Assembly: GCF_904846705.1 (NCBI RefSeq) | Contig: NZ_CAJHBS010000001.1 | Span: 230,175-294,174, forward strand | Direction of reading: 5' to 3' | Length of the DNA: 64,000 nt | Source of the DNA: Psychrobacter sp. Pi2-52 | GTDB lineage: Bacteria; Pseudomonadota; Gammaproteobacteria; Pseudomonadales; Moraxellaceae | In this document: positions 10,140 through 17,840 of the stretch, piece after piece | How positions within the stretch are numbered: the first letter of the stretch is position 1 | How the letters are laid out: every line of letters begins with the position of its first letter | Made by a program: the position numbers and the translations under genes | Notes under the pieces: generated by a model | The model's input: the letters and a program-made list of their open reading frames with translations, nothing else | What the model was told of the DNA's origin: nothing | Databases searched by the model: none

Positions 10140-11486
10140 CTAGTTCAAAATACCAAAAGCGACCAACGCATCAGCCACACGTTTGAAGCCAACCATATTG
10201 GCACCAGCCATATAATCGACATAACCATTGTCAGTTTGACCATATTGTTCTGAAGCATTCGCAGCACTGTCGTGGATATCTTTCATAATACCTTTTAGAC
10301 GCTCATCGACTTGCTCAAAGGTTTGATATTGACGGACAGAGTTTTGCGACATTTCAAGCGCAGATACTGCTACCCCGCCCGCATTAGCAGCTTTACCAGG
10401 TGCATAATGAACACGGTGCAAACGGATATAATCAATTGCTTCCGCAGTGAGTGGCATATTAGCGCCTTCCACCACATACTTCACGCCATTTTCGACCAAC
10501 AATTTGGCATCAGCTTCATTGACTTCATTTTGAGTAGCGCATGGAATCGCAATATCAGCTTCAAACTGCCACGGTTTCTGTTTGGCAAGCCACTCGCCAC
10601 CATAAACATCAACATACTCTGCTAAAGGCTTGTTTTGCTGCTTTTGTTTTTTGAGCCAATCAATTTTTTCTTGATTGAGACCATTTTCATCATGCAACGT
10701 CCCTTGTGAATCAGAGACAGTTATTGCCATACCACCTAGCGCACTCACCTTTTCGGCAGCATGCAATGAGACATTACCCGCCCCTGATATCAGCACCCTT
10801 TTGCCTTGAAGCGTATCGTTCTGAGCGATGAGCATGTTTTCTAAGAAGTAGACTGCACCGTAGCCAGTCGCCTCTGTACGCATCAAGCTGCCACCAAAGC
10901 CCACGCCTTTTCCAGTGATAACCCCTGTTGATTCACGCGTTAAATTCTTATACATCGCAAACATATAGCTAACTTCTCGACCACCGACGCCGATGTCACC
11001 GGCAGGCACATCCATATCTTTGCTCACGTAATGATGTAGCTCACGCATGAAAGCGTAGCAAAAACGGCGAATCTCACTGTCTGTTTTACCTTTAGGATCA
11101 AAATCTGACCCACCTTTACCGCCGCCAATCGGTAAGCCAGTTAAGGCATTTTTAAAAATTTGCTCAAAGCCTAAGAACTTCAATACGGATTGATTGACGG
11201 TAGGATGGAATCTAAGACCGCCTTTGTAAGGGCCTAGAGCATTGCAAAACTGCACACGCCAACCACGATTGACTTGTACCACGCCTTGATCATCTTCCCA
11301 ATTGATACGAAAGCCAAATACCCGATCAGGCTCTACCAAACGCTCGAATACCTTTAACGTACTATATTCAGGATGCGCATCGTATAAAGGTTGAATCGTA
11401 ATTGCCACCTCTTTTACTGCTTGAATGAATTCGGGCTGATGGGCATAACGTGCTTCGACTTTTTGGATGGCTTCACTGATGCTCAT
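10140..11486 (-). CDS. gdhA: NADP-type glutamate dehydrogenase
   Basis: Reversible amination of 2-oxoglutarate to glutamate. The 448 residues are typical of the hexameric small GDH class. Conserved motifs: substrate-binding PTVNQSVLKFLGFEQ, GGGKGGSDFDPKGK with the catalytic lysine, PAGDIGVGGREV, and a Rossmann fingerprint in RVLISGAGNVSLHAAE. NADP preference is inferred from family length. AAGGAA precedes the ATG. It converges with the hut operon, whose product is glutamate, so the two may be metabolically linked; no shared operator was seen. Confidence 0.95.
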   Translation of the reverse strand: MSISEAIQKVEARYAHQPEFIQAVKEVAITIQPLYDAHPEYSTLKVFERLVEPDRVFGFRINWEDDQGVVQVNRGWRVQFCNALGPYKGGLRFHPTVNQSVLKFLGFEQIFKNALTGLPIGGGKGGSDFDPKGKTDSEIRRFCYAFMRELHHYVSKDMDVPAGDIGVGGREVSYMFAMYKNLTRESTGVITGKGVGFGGSLMRTEATGYGAVYFLENMLIAQNDTLQGKRVLISGAGNVSLHAAEKVSALGGMAITVSDSQGTLHDENGLNQEKIDWLKKQKQQNKPLAEYVDVYGGEWLAKQKPWQFEADIAIPCATQNEVNEADAKLLVENGVKYVVEGANMPLTAEAIDYIRLHRVHYAPGKAANAGGVAVSALEMSQNSVRQYQTFEQVDERLKGIMKDIHDSAANASEQYGQTDNGYVDYMAGANMVGFKRVADALVAFGILN

Positions 11487-12108
11487 GTATTTCTTCCTTA
11501 GGATAAAACTGGTGATAGTAATTATTTACATCGACGCTACAACATATTGAGTAAACGAAAGGGCTATAAACGTTGATGTAAAACTGAAATCGCCCCTATA
11601 CAAGATTATGTATAGAGACTGATAGGATCAAAAAAGCTGACTCAATTTGTATTTTTATAACGCATTTAGAAGTGTCAACATTTATCCCCTCATGACTGTA
11701 TATCATTTTTGAGACTTATAAGTCTAGTAAATATCTTCATCATAAGAATCTATAAGCGATTTTTATTAGCTAAATTTCAGCGGCTCCGTTTGATAGCAAT
11801 GATGGACATTAATCTATAGTTACAAAGAATATCTCTATTCAAAAAAATACCAAGGATCTTGCTAGGTCTTCAACCGCTCATCGACTAGACATAATAAAAA
11901 ACCACCATTTTCCTCGAAAAAATAAAGATAAAGGGTAATGATTTGATGACAAAAGGCATAAAAGTCCAAAAAATTTACTTTTAATTGGGCAAATGTATAT
12001 CAATATTATTAGGAAGGAATTATAATACCTTTCTTTAAACAAGGATATTTTTGACTAACTTCATTAGTTCATAAATAAAAAACCAATCACCAGTACAGAG
12101 AAAGCGAT
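11487..12108. other. 622-bp intergenic region, gdhA to Roadblock gene
   Basis: There is no credible gene. It holds divergent promoters: upstream DNA for gdhA on the left and a possible sigma-70 promoter for the Roadblock gene on the right, TTGACT (12051-12056), a 17-bp spacer, then AATAAA (12074-12079). The remainder is AT-rich with no repeat or RNA structure that I can identify. Confidence 0.35.
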
Positions 12109-12471
12109 ATGCGTACAGATTCATTTCAGCAGATATTGGAAGACTTAAACAGTTCATCAGCAGATGTTGAAGCATCTGCGCTAATCTCTAACGATGGTCT
12201 TATGATTGCTTCAGCTCTACCAACCGGCGTGGATGAAGATCGTGTGGGTGCTATGTCAGCAGCATTATTATCATTAGGTGACCGTGCAGGCCGCGAGTTG
12301 GCACGCGGTAGTATCGATCGCATTATGATTCAAGGCGAGAAAGGCTACGTCATCATGACCTCATCAGGCGATGAAGCCGTACTTACCATCATGGCAAAAC
12401 CCAACGCCAAGCTTGGCTTGATATTCCTAGATATTAAGCGTGCTTCAGAAGCATTGGCAAAGCTCATTTGA
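12109..12471 (+). CDS. Roadblock/LC7 domain protein (MglB-like)
   Basis: Single-domain Roadblock/LC7 protein of 120 residues. Proteins of this fold dimerise and often act as regulators of small GTPases (MglB for MglA) or as signalling scaffolds. The sequence shows the typical pattern EASALISNDGLMIASALP, followed by an Ala/Leu-rich central helix (MSAALLSLGDRAGREL) and strands with GEKGYVIM and EAVLTIMA, ending in a basic C-terminal helix. There is no membrane segment. It is the first gene of a five-gene plus-strand cluster; no MglA-type GTPase is encoded in the window. Domain identity is confident, function unknown. Confidence 0.88.
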   Translation: MRTDSFQQILEDLNSSSADVEASALISNDGLMIASALPTGVDEDRVGAMSAALLSLGDRAGRELARGSIDRIMIQGEKGYVIMTSSGDEAVLTIMAKPNAKLGLIFLDIKRASEALAKLI

Positions 12472-12516
12472 TTAGCGACTGCTTATCGAACTTATTAGCT
12501 TTTTAATCACTATAAA

Positions 12517-12624
12517 CATAGTCGGTTCAATATAATTTGAACACAAGAAAGCCGAGTGAGAGTACTACAAGTAGTAGACTAAGCAAGGCTGACACCGTGT
12601 TCAATTTATAGAGGATTGACGATA
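12517..12624. repeat. Dispersed inverted-repeat element, copy B
   Basis: About 108 bp with ends CATAGTCGGTTCAATATAAT and, on the opposite strand, TATCGTCAATCCTCTATAAA. It shares the CACAAG-AAGCCGAGTG block with copies A and C but has a divergent centre. It lies between the Roadblock and PAS genes, just ahead of the PAS ribosome site, so it forms the leader of the PAS gene. Confidence 0.65.
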
Positions 12625-12648
12625 TAACGATCAACGAAGGAGATGACC

Positions 12649-13143
12649 ATGGGTTCTCCAATCCCTGATGCACACAAACCCGATATGCCTGCTGAGCAAA
12701 TCACGATGACTTATCATGATGGCACGTCACGGACTGTCTATGATACTGGTATAGAGCGCCCCTACCCAGATGGCAAACTGATTGTCTCGCGTACCAATCT
12801 CGACGGTATCATCACTCACGTCAACGACGCCTTTGTCGAAATCAGTGGCTATCATGTAGATGAATTGATTGGCCAACAGCACTATATTTTGCGTCATCCT
12901 GATATGCCAAAAGCTGCCTATAAAGACTTATGGAGTACTGCCGAGTCTGGACAAAAATGGCATGGCTATGTCAAAAACTTATGCAAAGACGGCAGTCATT
13001 ATTGGGTCTATGCCACTGTGGTGCCTAACGTGCGTCGCGGTGAAACCGTCGGCTACACCTCGGTACGACGCAAACCATCACGCAGCAAAATTGAAGCGGC
13101 GATGACTCAATATGCCCAAATGAAACAAGATGAGGAAGGCTAA
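12649..13143 (+). CDS. Stand-alone Aer-type PAS domain protein
   Basis: Soluble protein of 164 residues made of one PAS domain (about residues 38-150). The stretch LIVSRTNLDGIITHVNDAF, the block RHPDMPKAAYKDLW and the ending VGYTSVRRKPSR closely follow the FAD-binding PAS of the aerotaxis receptor Aer, but the membrane anchor, HAMP and methyl-accepting parts are absent. It may therefore sense redox or oxygen and pass the signal to a partner; flavin binding is inference. AAGGAG touches the first in-frame ATG (12643) and is 6 bases from the ATG at 12649, so 12649 is chosen. It ends 3 bp before the next gene. Confidence 0.85.
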   Translation: MGSPIPDAHKPDMPAEQITMTYHDGTSRTVYDTGIERPYPDGKLIVSRTNLDGIITHVNDAFVEISGYHVDELIGQQHYILRHPDMPKAAYKDLWSTAESGQKWHGYVKNLCKDGSHYWVYATVVPNVRRGETVGYTSVRRKPSRSKIEAAMTQYAQMKQDEEG

Positions 13144-13146
13144 CTC

Positions 13147-13896
13147 ATGACGACACACAATATGTTAATCGCCCCTGATTTTTCGCCTGAGCGCTTTGCT
13201 GGCTGGCACATGTTCAATACGCTGATTCAAAAACGTGCCAACTTAAACATGCATCTCAATATCCCTGCCTCTCACGCTGAGCAAGAGCAGGTCATTGATG
13301 CTGGTGACATTCAAATCATTTATGCCAACCCTTTTGATGCAGCCACTCTCATCCGAGAGCAAGGCTATCGAGCCATTGCCCGACCTATCGGCAAGTCTGA
13401 CGAGATGATCATTGCAGCCGCTGCCAATAGCACTATCAGCCGTTTGGAAGACATTCAAGCAGGGGCTACTGTCGCGATGGCTGACAACCGAGATGTCAAA
13501 CTGATTGGTTTGCGATTGCTAGAAGCCGTTGATATCGAAGAATCTGATCTCAACTGGGATGTGACCGAGACCTATCAAGCGGCTGCCCGCAAAGTCATCA
13601 AAGGTGAGGCCCAAGTCGCATTTTTTTTGGCAGAGATATTTCATAGCTTTTCACGCTTGACCAAGACTCAGCTGTCAGTACTTATCGAAAGTGACTTGGC
13701 TGATATCAGTCATGTGTTACTAGTCAAAGAAGACTTTCCCGATGCACAAATCTTTCTAGAAGCCATCCTCAATTTGCACAACGATGACGATGGTAAAGAA
13801 GCCTTGGCTGAGCTTGGCATGCCTCAAGGATTTGAGCCAATGAGCGAAGAAGATGCCGAATTTATGATTGATTTGATGCAGACTTTATTGGATTAG
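13147..13896 (+). CDS. PhnD-like substrate-binding-fold protein without signal peptide
   Basis: The 249-residue protein resembles the PhnD / phosphonate-type periplasmic binding proteins: IIYANPFDAATLIREQGYRAIARPIGKSDEMII matches their first-lobe region, and ISRLEDIQAGATVAMADNRDVK the LSDLRGKRVAF-like segment. It begins directly with the domain and shows no signal peptide or lipobox, so it is probably cytoplasmic and used as a sensor or adaptor rather than for import. No ABC permease or ATPase is nearby. It is separated from the PAS gene by 3 bp, so the two are surely co-transcribed. The ligand cannot be told from sequence. Confidence 0.75.
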   Translation: MTTHNMLIAPDFSPERFAGWHMFNTLIQKRANLNMHLNIPASHAEQEQVIDAGDIQIIYANPFDAATLIREQGYRAIARPIGKSDEMIIAAAANSTISRLEDIQAGATVAMADNRDVKLIGLRLLEAVDIEESDLNWDVTETYQAAARKVIKGEAQVAFFLAEIFHSFSRLTKTQLSVLIESDLADISHVLLVKEDFPDAQIFLEAILNLHNDDDGKEALAELGMPQGFEPMSEEDAEFMIDLMQTLLD

Positions 13897-14034
13897 TCGC
13901 TCAATCATTATATTGATATCAAGCGCTATTTCTCTGGATTACATCATCGCTTGTCGTATGACATCATTATCACTGAAGCAGGCTTTGTTGTACAAGCTTT
14001 GTCGTAATAATAGCGATGACAGGAGGGTATTATT

Positions 14035-14658
14035 ATGTCTGATTCAGACCTTATCAAAGAAAATGAAAGAGTCGTGCACCGAGTATTTCGGTTTTACTCT
14101 CGTAAAGTGTTTTTGGCACCCAACAACCGTCACTTTCATGAGCAGCGTATCAATGCAGCTTTGTTATTGACGGAGAAAGAACCGCTACAGGGTGCAGTGG
14201 CTGACTTTTTTTATGGGTGCTGGTTTGATATTCCATACGATGTAAACAACCTATTTACTCGTATCAAAGATCGTTTGTATCCTCATGTCCAACAGGGCTT
14301 TCGCGATTGCATTGATAAAAAAAGATACATCCAGCGCAATAGTATGTTGGCCACTCGTTGGAGTGTGCTGATATCTCCTTCTCTCAATGAGCAAAAGCAA
14401 CGACTGCGTATCAGCAGCGATGATGCCCGAGAAATCGCTAAAGACATCACCACTGAGCTGATGCAAGCGCGTGATGACGAAGACTGGTGTACGATCGAGC
14501 AAATCGAAAATGAGTTTTTTGCCCATTGTACTGCGCGCAATGATCGCCTTGCGTTTTCGCTAGTATGGTTTCGCTTGGGTAGAAGTGATTGGCAGTTCGA
14601 TGCGCGCTGGGACAACTGCCAACAACATCTCGATCAAACTACAGTCAAATCCATATAA
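14035..14658 (+). CDS. Protein of unknown function in Roadblock/PAS cluster
   Basis: Unrecognised 207-residue soluble protein, mostly helical in appearance, with many charged residues, no signal peptide and no membrane segment. A strong ribosome site (AGGAGGG) precedes the ATG. Distinctive features are an N-terminal VFRFYSRKVFLAPNNRHFHEQRINAA segment (residues about 17-42) and a tryptophan-rich end (LVWFRLGRSDWQFDARW). It follows the PhnD-like gene by 138 bp and probably belongs to the same cluster. The last five codons and the stop (14641-14658) lie inside repeat copy C, so the natural C-terminus may have been altered by the repeat. Confidence 0.7.
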   Translation: MSDSDLIKENERVVHRVFRFYSRKVFLAPNNRHFHEQRINAALLLTEKEPLQGAVADFFYGCWFDIPYDVNNLFTRIKDRLYPHVQQGFRDCIDKKRYIQRNSMLATRWSVLISPSLNEQKQRLRISSDDAREIAKDITTELMQARDDEDWCTIEQIENEFFAHCTARNDRLAFSLVWFRLGRSDWQFDARWDNCQQHLDQTTVKSI

Positions 14659-14746
14659 ATCCGCTACATCGTCATCCTCGCTAAGCATACTAATGTATAA
14701 CTTACGCTCGGTTTCCTTGTATCAAAATTATTTGAACTCAACGATA
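14639..14746. repeat. Dispersed inverted-repeat element, copy C
   Basis: Near-identical to copy A but in the opposite orientation: shared blocks ATAAATCCGCTACATCGTCA, TCCTCGCTAAGCATACTAAT and CTCGGTTTCCTTGTATC. It overlaps the 3' end of the upstream reading frame and fills most of the gap to the next gene. Confidence 0.75.
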
Positions 14747-14798
14747 TGAAAGCTTAATTTATTACTTATTAATCACTTTTATCATAATGGTAATTACT

Positions 14799-15413
14799 AT
14801 GTCTTCTTACTTAAATGCTGATAAAACCTATCTTACCCTGACGCCAGCTGGTATTTTTGAGGCGTTTTCACAGAACGAACCGACTAATGAGCAGCTAGCA
14901 TTACAGGATTTGCTGTCTTATGATCAGACACTGCTCGCTGCTGACTGGCTTCAGCGTTATTCTGATGACTGGCTACAGAGTTTTATAGAACAAGGCTGGA
15001 TTGAAAAGCTGTCACTGTTTTTACCAGCGCCTAACTTGCCATTGGACCAGTTTTTGCCTTATGTCGTGGCGAGCTTATCTGGTAAACGCCGAGCCGCGAT
15101 CGGCTCTGATGAAGGATTTTGTTTAGCGCGAGTTGGCTATAGTCAAGAAGAAGCGGACATGCTCAGTGTCGCCGCCGCTGATTTTTCAGGCTTTATGCTC
15201 CGCCAAAAGCAACGTGGGTGGGCAGTAGAGAGTCAGGCAATCTCGTTTTTTCAACAGGTCGACCTACTCATTCCTGAGACCAGCTTTGTGTTTTTATGGA
15301 TAGATAATGCAGGCTACGTTCTCATCATCGATGGCGAACCTCTGACCAACAGTCGTGCCTTTGTAGAGCTGGTATGGGCACTCAAAACCTCTGGATTGAG
15401 ATTTCTTAACTAA
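14799..15413 (+). CDS. Roadblock-like C-terminal domain protein, function unknown
   Basis: Protein of 204 residues. The N-terminal half (about 1-90) is unrecognised and acidic; the second half carries a pattern like Roadblock/LC7: AAIGSDEGFCLARVGYSQEEADMLSVAAADFSGF, comparable in layout to ALISNDGLMIASALP...MSAALLSLG of the first gene in this cluster, then VFLWIDNAGYVLIIDG. That would place two Roadblock-type proteins at the two ends of one cluster. The start is uncertain: ATG at 14787 and 14799 are both in frame and neither has a clear ribosome site. A strong hairpin at 15501 ends the cluster. Confidence 0.65.
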   Translation: MSSYLNADKTYLTLTPAGIFEAFSQNEPTNEQLALQDLLSYDQTLLAADWLQRYSDDWLQSFIEQGWIEKLSLFLPAPNLPLDQFLPYVVASLSGKRRAAIGSDEGFCLARVGYSQEEADMLSVAAADFSGFMLRQKQRGWAVESQAISFFQQVDLLIPETSFVFLWIDNAGYVLIIDGEPLTNSRAFVELVWALKTSGLRFLN

Positions 15414-15832
15414 GGAGGTTTCTTAACTGATTTAACTCGCTTAATTCATTCCGTTGCATCGACTGATTTAAGGCTCAAGCTCTATCTTTTACACAAAAAT
15501 AAGCAGTGCGCTTAGCTCAAATTAAGCGCACTGCTTATTCCCATATAAATCTTTTTCGTACCATCTTTACCTATATCACTCTCTAGTATCGGCTAATTCT
15601 ACGCAGCAATAACAATACTCTCAGAATTAACAATAACTTGTCAAAATTTAGGTCATACTCTCCTCACACATTTAAGTATTTTCTTGCCACGACTTAAGTT
15701 GCCACAAATCTCTAATTATTCAAACATCTATACAGCTTCCAATATTTTAATTATCTTTTCCAACGTTGTACCCTACCGAAATCGGCAACCCCTGCCAAAC
15801 CTTGCATTCTTGCTTATTTTTTAGGACAGTTT
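15414..15832. other. 419-bp intergenic region with terminator
   Basis: There is no gene. The cluster terminator is at 15501-15536 (listed separately). The rest is AT-rich and should hold the promoter of the methyltransferase gene. A short direct repeat (TTTCTTAACT) spans the preceding stop codon. Confidence 0.5.
15501..15536 (+). terminator. Terminator of Roadblock/PAS cluster
   Basis: Perfect 14-bp stem AAGCAGTGCGCTTA / TAAGCGCACTGCTT with an 8-nt loop. It lacks a long T-run, so its efficiency is uncertain, but the position fits the end of the cluster. Confidence 0.7.
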
Positions 15833-16513
15833 ATGACTTCGCTGACCACTGTGCGCGTGCGTTATCAAACGATTGAAATTGGCAACACCGACATTCATAT
15901 TTGTACTTTGCGTGACAATCAACAATTTAGTGACCCTGACGACGAAGCGTTAAACCTTGGCATCTGCTCTGCTTCTTGGCCGATGTTTGGGGTGATATGG
16001 CCGTCAAGCTTGGTGCTGGCCAATCATATGCTTGATTACGATATTGCAGGCAAACGTATCTTGGAAGTTGGCTGCGGTATGGCGCTCTCTAGTCTTTTAC
16101 TGAATCATAGGCATGCTGACATTACAGCGACTGACTATCATCCAACGGTTGAATATTTCCTTGATAGGAATACCACGCTGAATAATAACAAAGAAATTAA
16201 TTTTGAGCGTTTAGATTGGGCAGAGGACAATAGCCATCTTGGCAAGTTTGATATGATTATCGGCAGTGACTTGCTCTATGAAGACCAACACATTGACATA
16301 TTAGCCGAGTTCATTGACCGTCATGCTATGCCGACTTGCGAAGTCATCGTGGTCGATCCTGGTCGCGGTCGCAAAAACAAGCTAACCAACAAGATGACTG
16401 AGTTTGGCTTTAGTAGTAAGCATGTCAAACCTGAGAACACTACTTACCTAGACTTACCATTTAAAGGGCATATTTTGACGTTTTCGCGAGATAATAGTAT
16501 TCAAACAGAGTAA
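15833..16513 (+). CDS. Class I SAM-dependent methyltransferase (METTL21/FAM86-like)
   Basis: Protein of 226 residues with a Rossmann methyltransferase core: motif I ILEVGCGMALSSLLL near residue 76, acidic residue in TATDYHPT, and GSDLLYED near residue 143, the D-x-x-Y type post-motif typical of the protein-lysine methyltransferase group (PF10294-like). AGGA precedes the ATG. The target is unknown. It is transcribed alone and converges with the GNAT gene. Classification within the superfamily is moderate. Confidence 0.85.
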   Translation: MTSLTTVRVRYQTIEIGNTDIHICTLRDNQQFSDPDDEALNLGICSASWPMFGVIWPSSLVLANHMLDYDIAGKRILEVGCGMALSSLLLNHRHADITATDYHPTVEYFLDRNTTLNNNKEINFERLDWAEDNSHLGKFDMIIGSDLLYEDQHIDILAEFIDRHAMPTCEVIVVDPGRGRKNKLTNKMTEFGFSSKHVKPENTTYLDLPFKGHILTFSRDNSIQTE

Positions 16514-16532
16514 AAGACAGCCATCAATACAA

Positions 16533-17108
16533 CTAAGTGAGCATAGTATCCTGCCACTGCTGCCGAGTGATTTTGTATAGCACATGCTCAGCCAGTCGAT
16601 GATTAGACTCAAGCATAGGGTGGAAAAAATTCTCCTGTGTATTGGTCATACAAAGGCGCTCCATAACCAATTGTGAGCGCTTATTGATAACAGCCGTAAA
16701 GGCAACGACTTCATCTAGTCCTAATGTATTGAATGCAAAATTCAATGAAGCACTTGCCGCCTCAGTCGCGTACCCTAGTCCCCAATAATCACTATGTAAG
16801 CGCCAAGCAATCTCGACAGCAGGAGAAAACGGCATATCGGCATGCGCATGATTTAACCCAACCATACCGATAAAAGTATCTGTTTCTTTTAGACTCACCG
16901 CCCAAAAACCCCAACCATTATCATCAATCAGCGACTGGCATTTTTTGGCGATAGTATTACTCATGGAGGTAGTTAATAACTTGGGAAAGTATTCCATTAC
17001 TTCAGGGTCAGCATTCATCTCAGCGAATGGCGCAAAGTCGCTCGCTTGCCACTGTCGTAGGTACAGTCGTTCGGTTTCTATCGTATTTATAATTTTACTC
17101 TCTCGCAT
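16533..17108 (-). CDS. GNAT family N-acetyltransferase (RimJ-like)
   Basis: Acetyltransferase of the RimJ/RimL group, 191 residues. It starts with the family opening IINTIETERLYLRQWQASD, contains EIAWRLHSDYWGLGYATEAASASLNFAF (acetyl-CoA loop region) and VVAFTAVINKRSQLVMERLCM. The reading frame could begin at TTG 17120, but ATG at 17108 gives the normal family N-terminus; neither has a strong ribosome site. It probably acetylates small molecules or a protein N-terminus; the substrate is unknown. It lies 15 bp downstream of the MocA-like gene on the same strand. Confidence 0.82.
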   Translation of the reverse strand: MRESKIINTIETERLYLRQWQASDFAPFAEMNADPEVMEYFPKLLTTSMSNTIAKKCQSLIDDNGWGFWAVSLKETDTFIGMVGLNHAHADMPFSPAVEIAWRLHSDYWGLGYATEAASASLNFAFNTLGLDEVVAFTAVINKRSQLVMERLCMTNTQENFFHPMLESNHRLAEHVLYKITRQQWQDTMLT

Positions 17109-17135
17109 TTCGTTGTTCAAAATAAATTAATCAGG

Positions 17136-17840
17136 TTAGCTATCAAGCCAGCCTTGTTGTTTGGCAAATGCTAGTTGCTCGGGCGTATCAATATCGTAGC
17201 TAAGTTGGTCATTATCGACCTCACCTACTTGATCAGCGGGCAACCCTCTAATGAGGTGACGAAGCCCTTTATCTCCTATCAGTTCTGACTGCCACTGTCT
17301 AAGCAATTTATAATTAATTGCTAAAGGCAGACCTATGATATCAGATACCTTTTCATCTAGATTTTGATGTTTTTCTAAACGTTGCCAGCTGTGATAACGA
17401 CTGGCCACTACTGTCTGCTGGCCCGCTAGCAAAGCTGTTAAATGTGGCTCATCTAATAATACTTGATCTACTCCCATGATGAGCACTCGATCGATTGAAG
17501 TCGATTCAAGAGCAGCAATTGTCTCAATACCCAGACTCAAACTATGCGCCATACCAGTATCAGCTTGTGGGTTCACCACTATCTGAACCGTTGGATATTG
17601 ATTGGTCAACTCTGTCATCATACTGGCAATCAAACGATGGTTATCAGGAATGACAATGACAATAACTTGCGGATTGGTAGTTGTTGCCAGTCGAGTCATA
17701 TAAGTAATCAATGGCTCGCCATGTTTAACAAGCAGCTGCTTAGGTTGTCCGAGACGCTGACTTAGTCCGCTTGCCAAGATGATGACCGCATGGTTTTGGC
17801 GCTGTCGTTCAGTACTTTCTGTAAATGCACTCTTGCTCAT
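17136..17840 (-). CDS. MocA-like molybdenum cofactor nucleotidyltransferase
   Basis: Nucleotidyltransferase of the MobA/MocA group, 234 residues. The N-terminal loop VIILASGLSQRLGQPKQLL is the sugar-nucleotide-transferase-type LxxGxSxRxGxxK signature, and MGVDQVLLDEPH is the metal-binding region. In E. coli MocA adds CMP to molybdopterin for xanthine-oxidase-family enzymes; linkage to the Mo hydroxylase operon supports that role. The start overlaps the XdhC stop as ATGA, so the two are translationally coupled. Confidence 0.85.
   Translation of the reverse strand: MSKSAFTESTERQRQNHAVIILASGLSQRLGQPKQLLVKHGEPLITYMTRLATTTNPQVIVIVIPDNHRLIASMMTELTNQYPTVQIVVNPQADTGMAHSLSLGIETIAALESTSIDRVLIMGVDQVLLDEPHLTALLAGQQTVVASRYHSWQRLEKHQNLDEKVSDIIGLPLAINYKLLRQWQSELIGDKGLRHLIRGLPADQVGEVDNDQLSYDIDTPEQLAFAKQQGWLDS

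Noticed and set aside
13913..14170. 85-codon frame overlapping the start of the unknown cluster gene
   Set aside because: Overlaps a frame with a very strong ribosome site and has no ribosome site itself.
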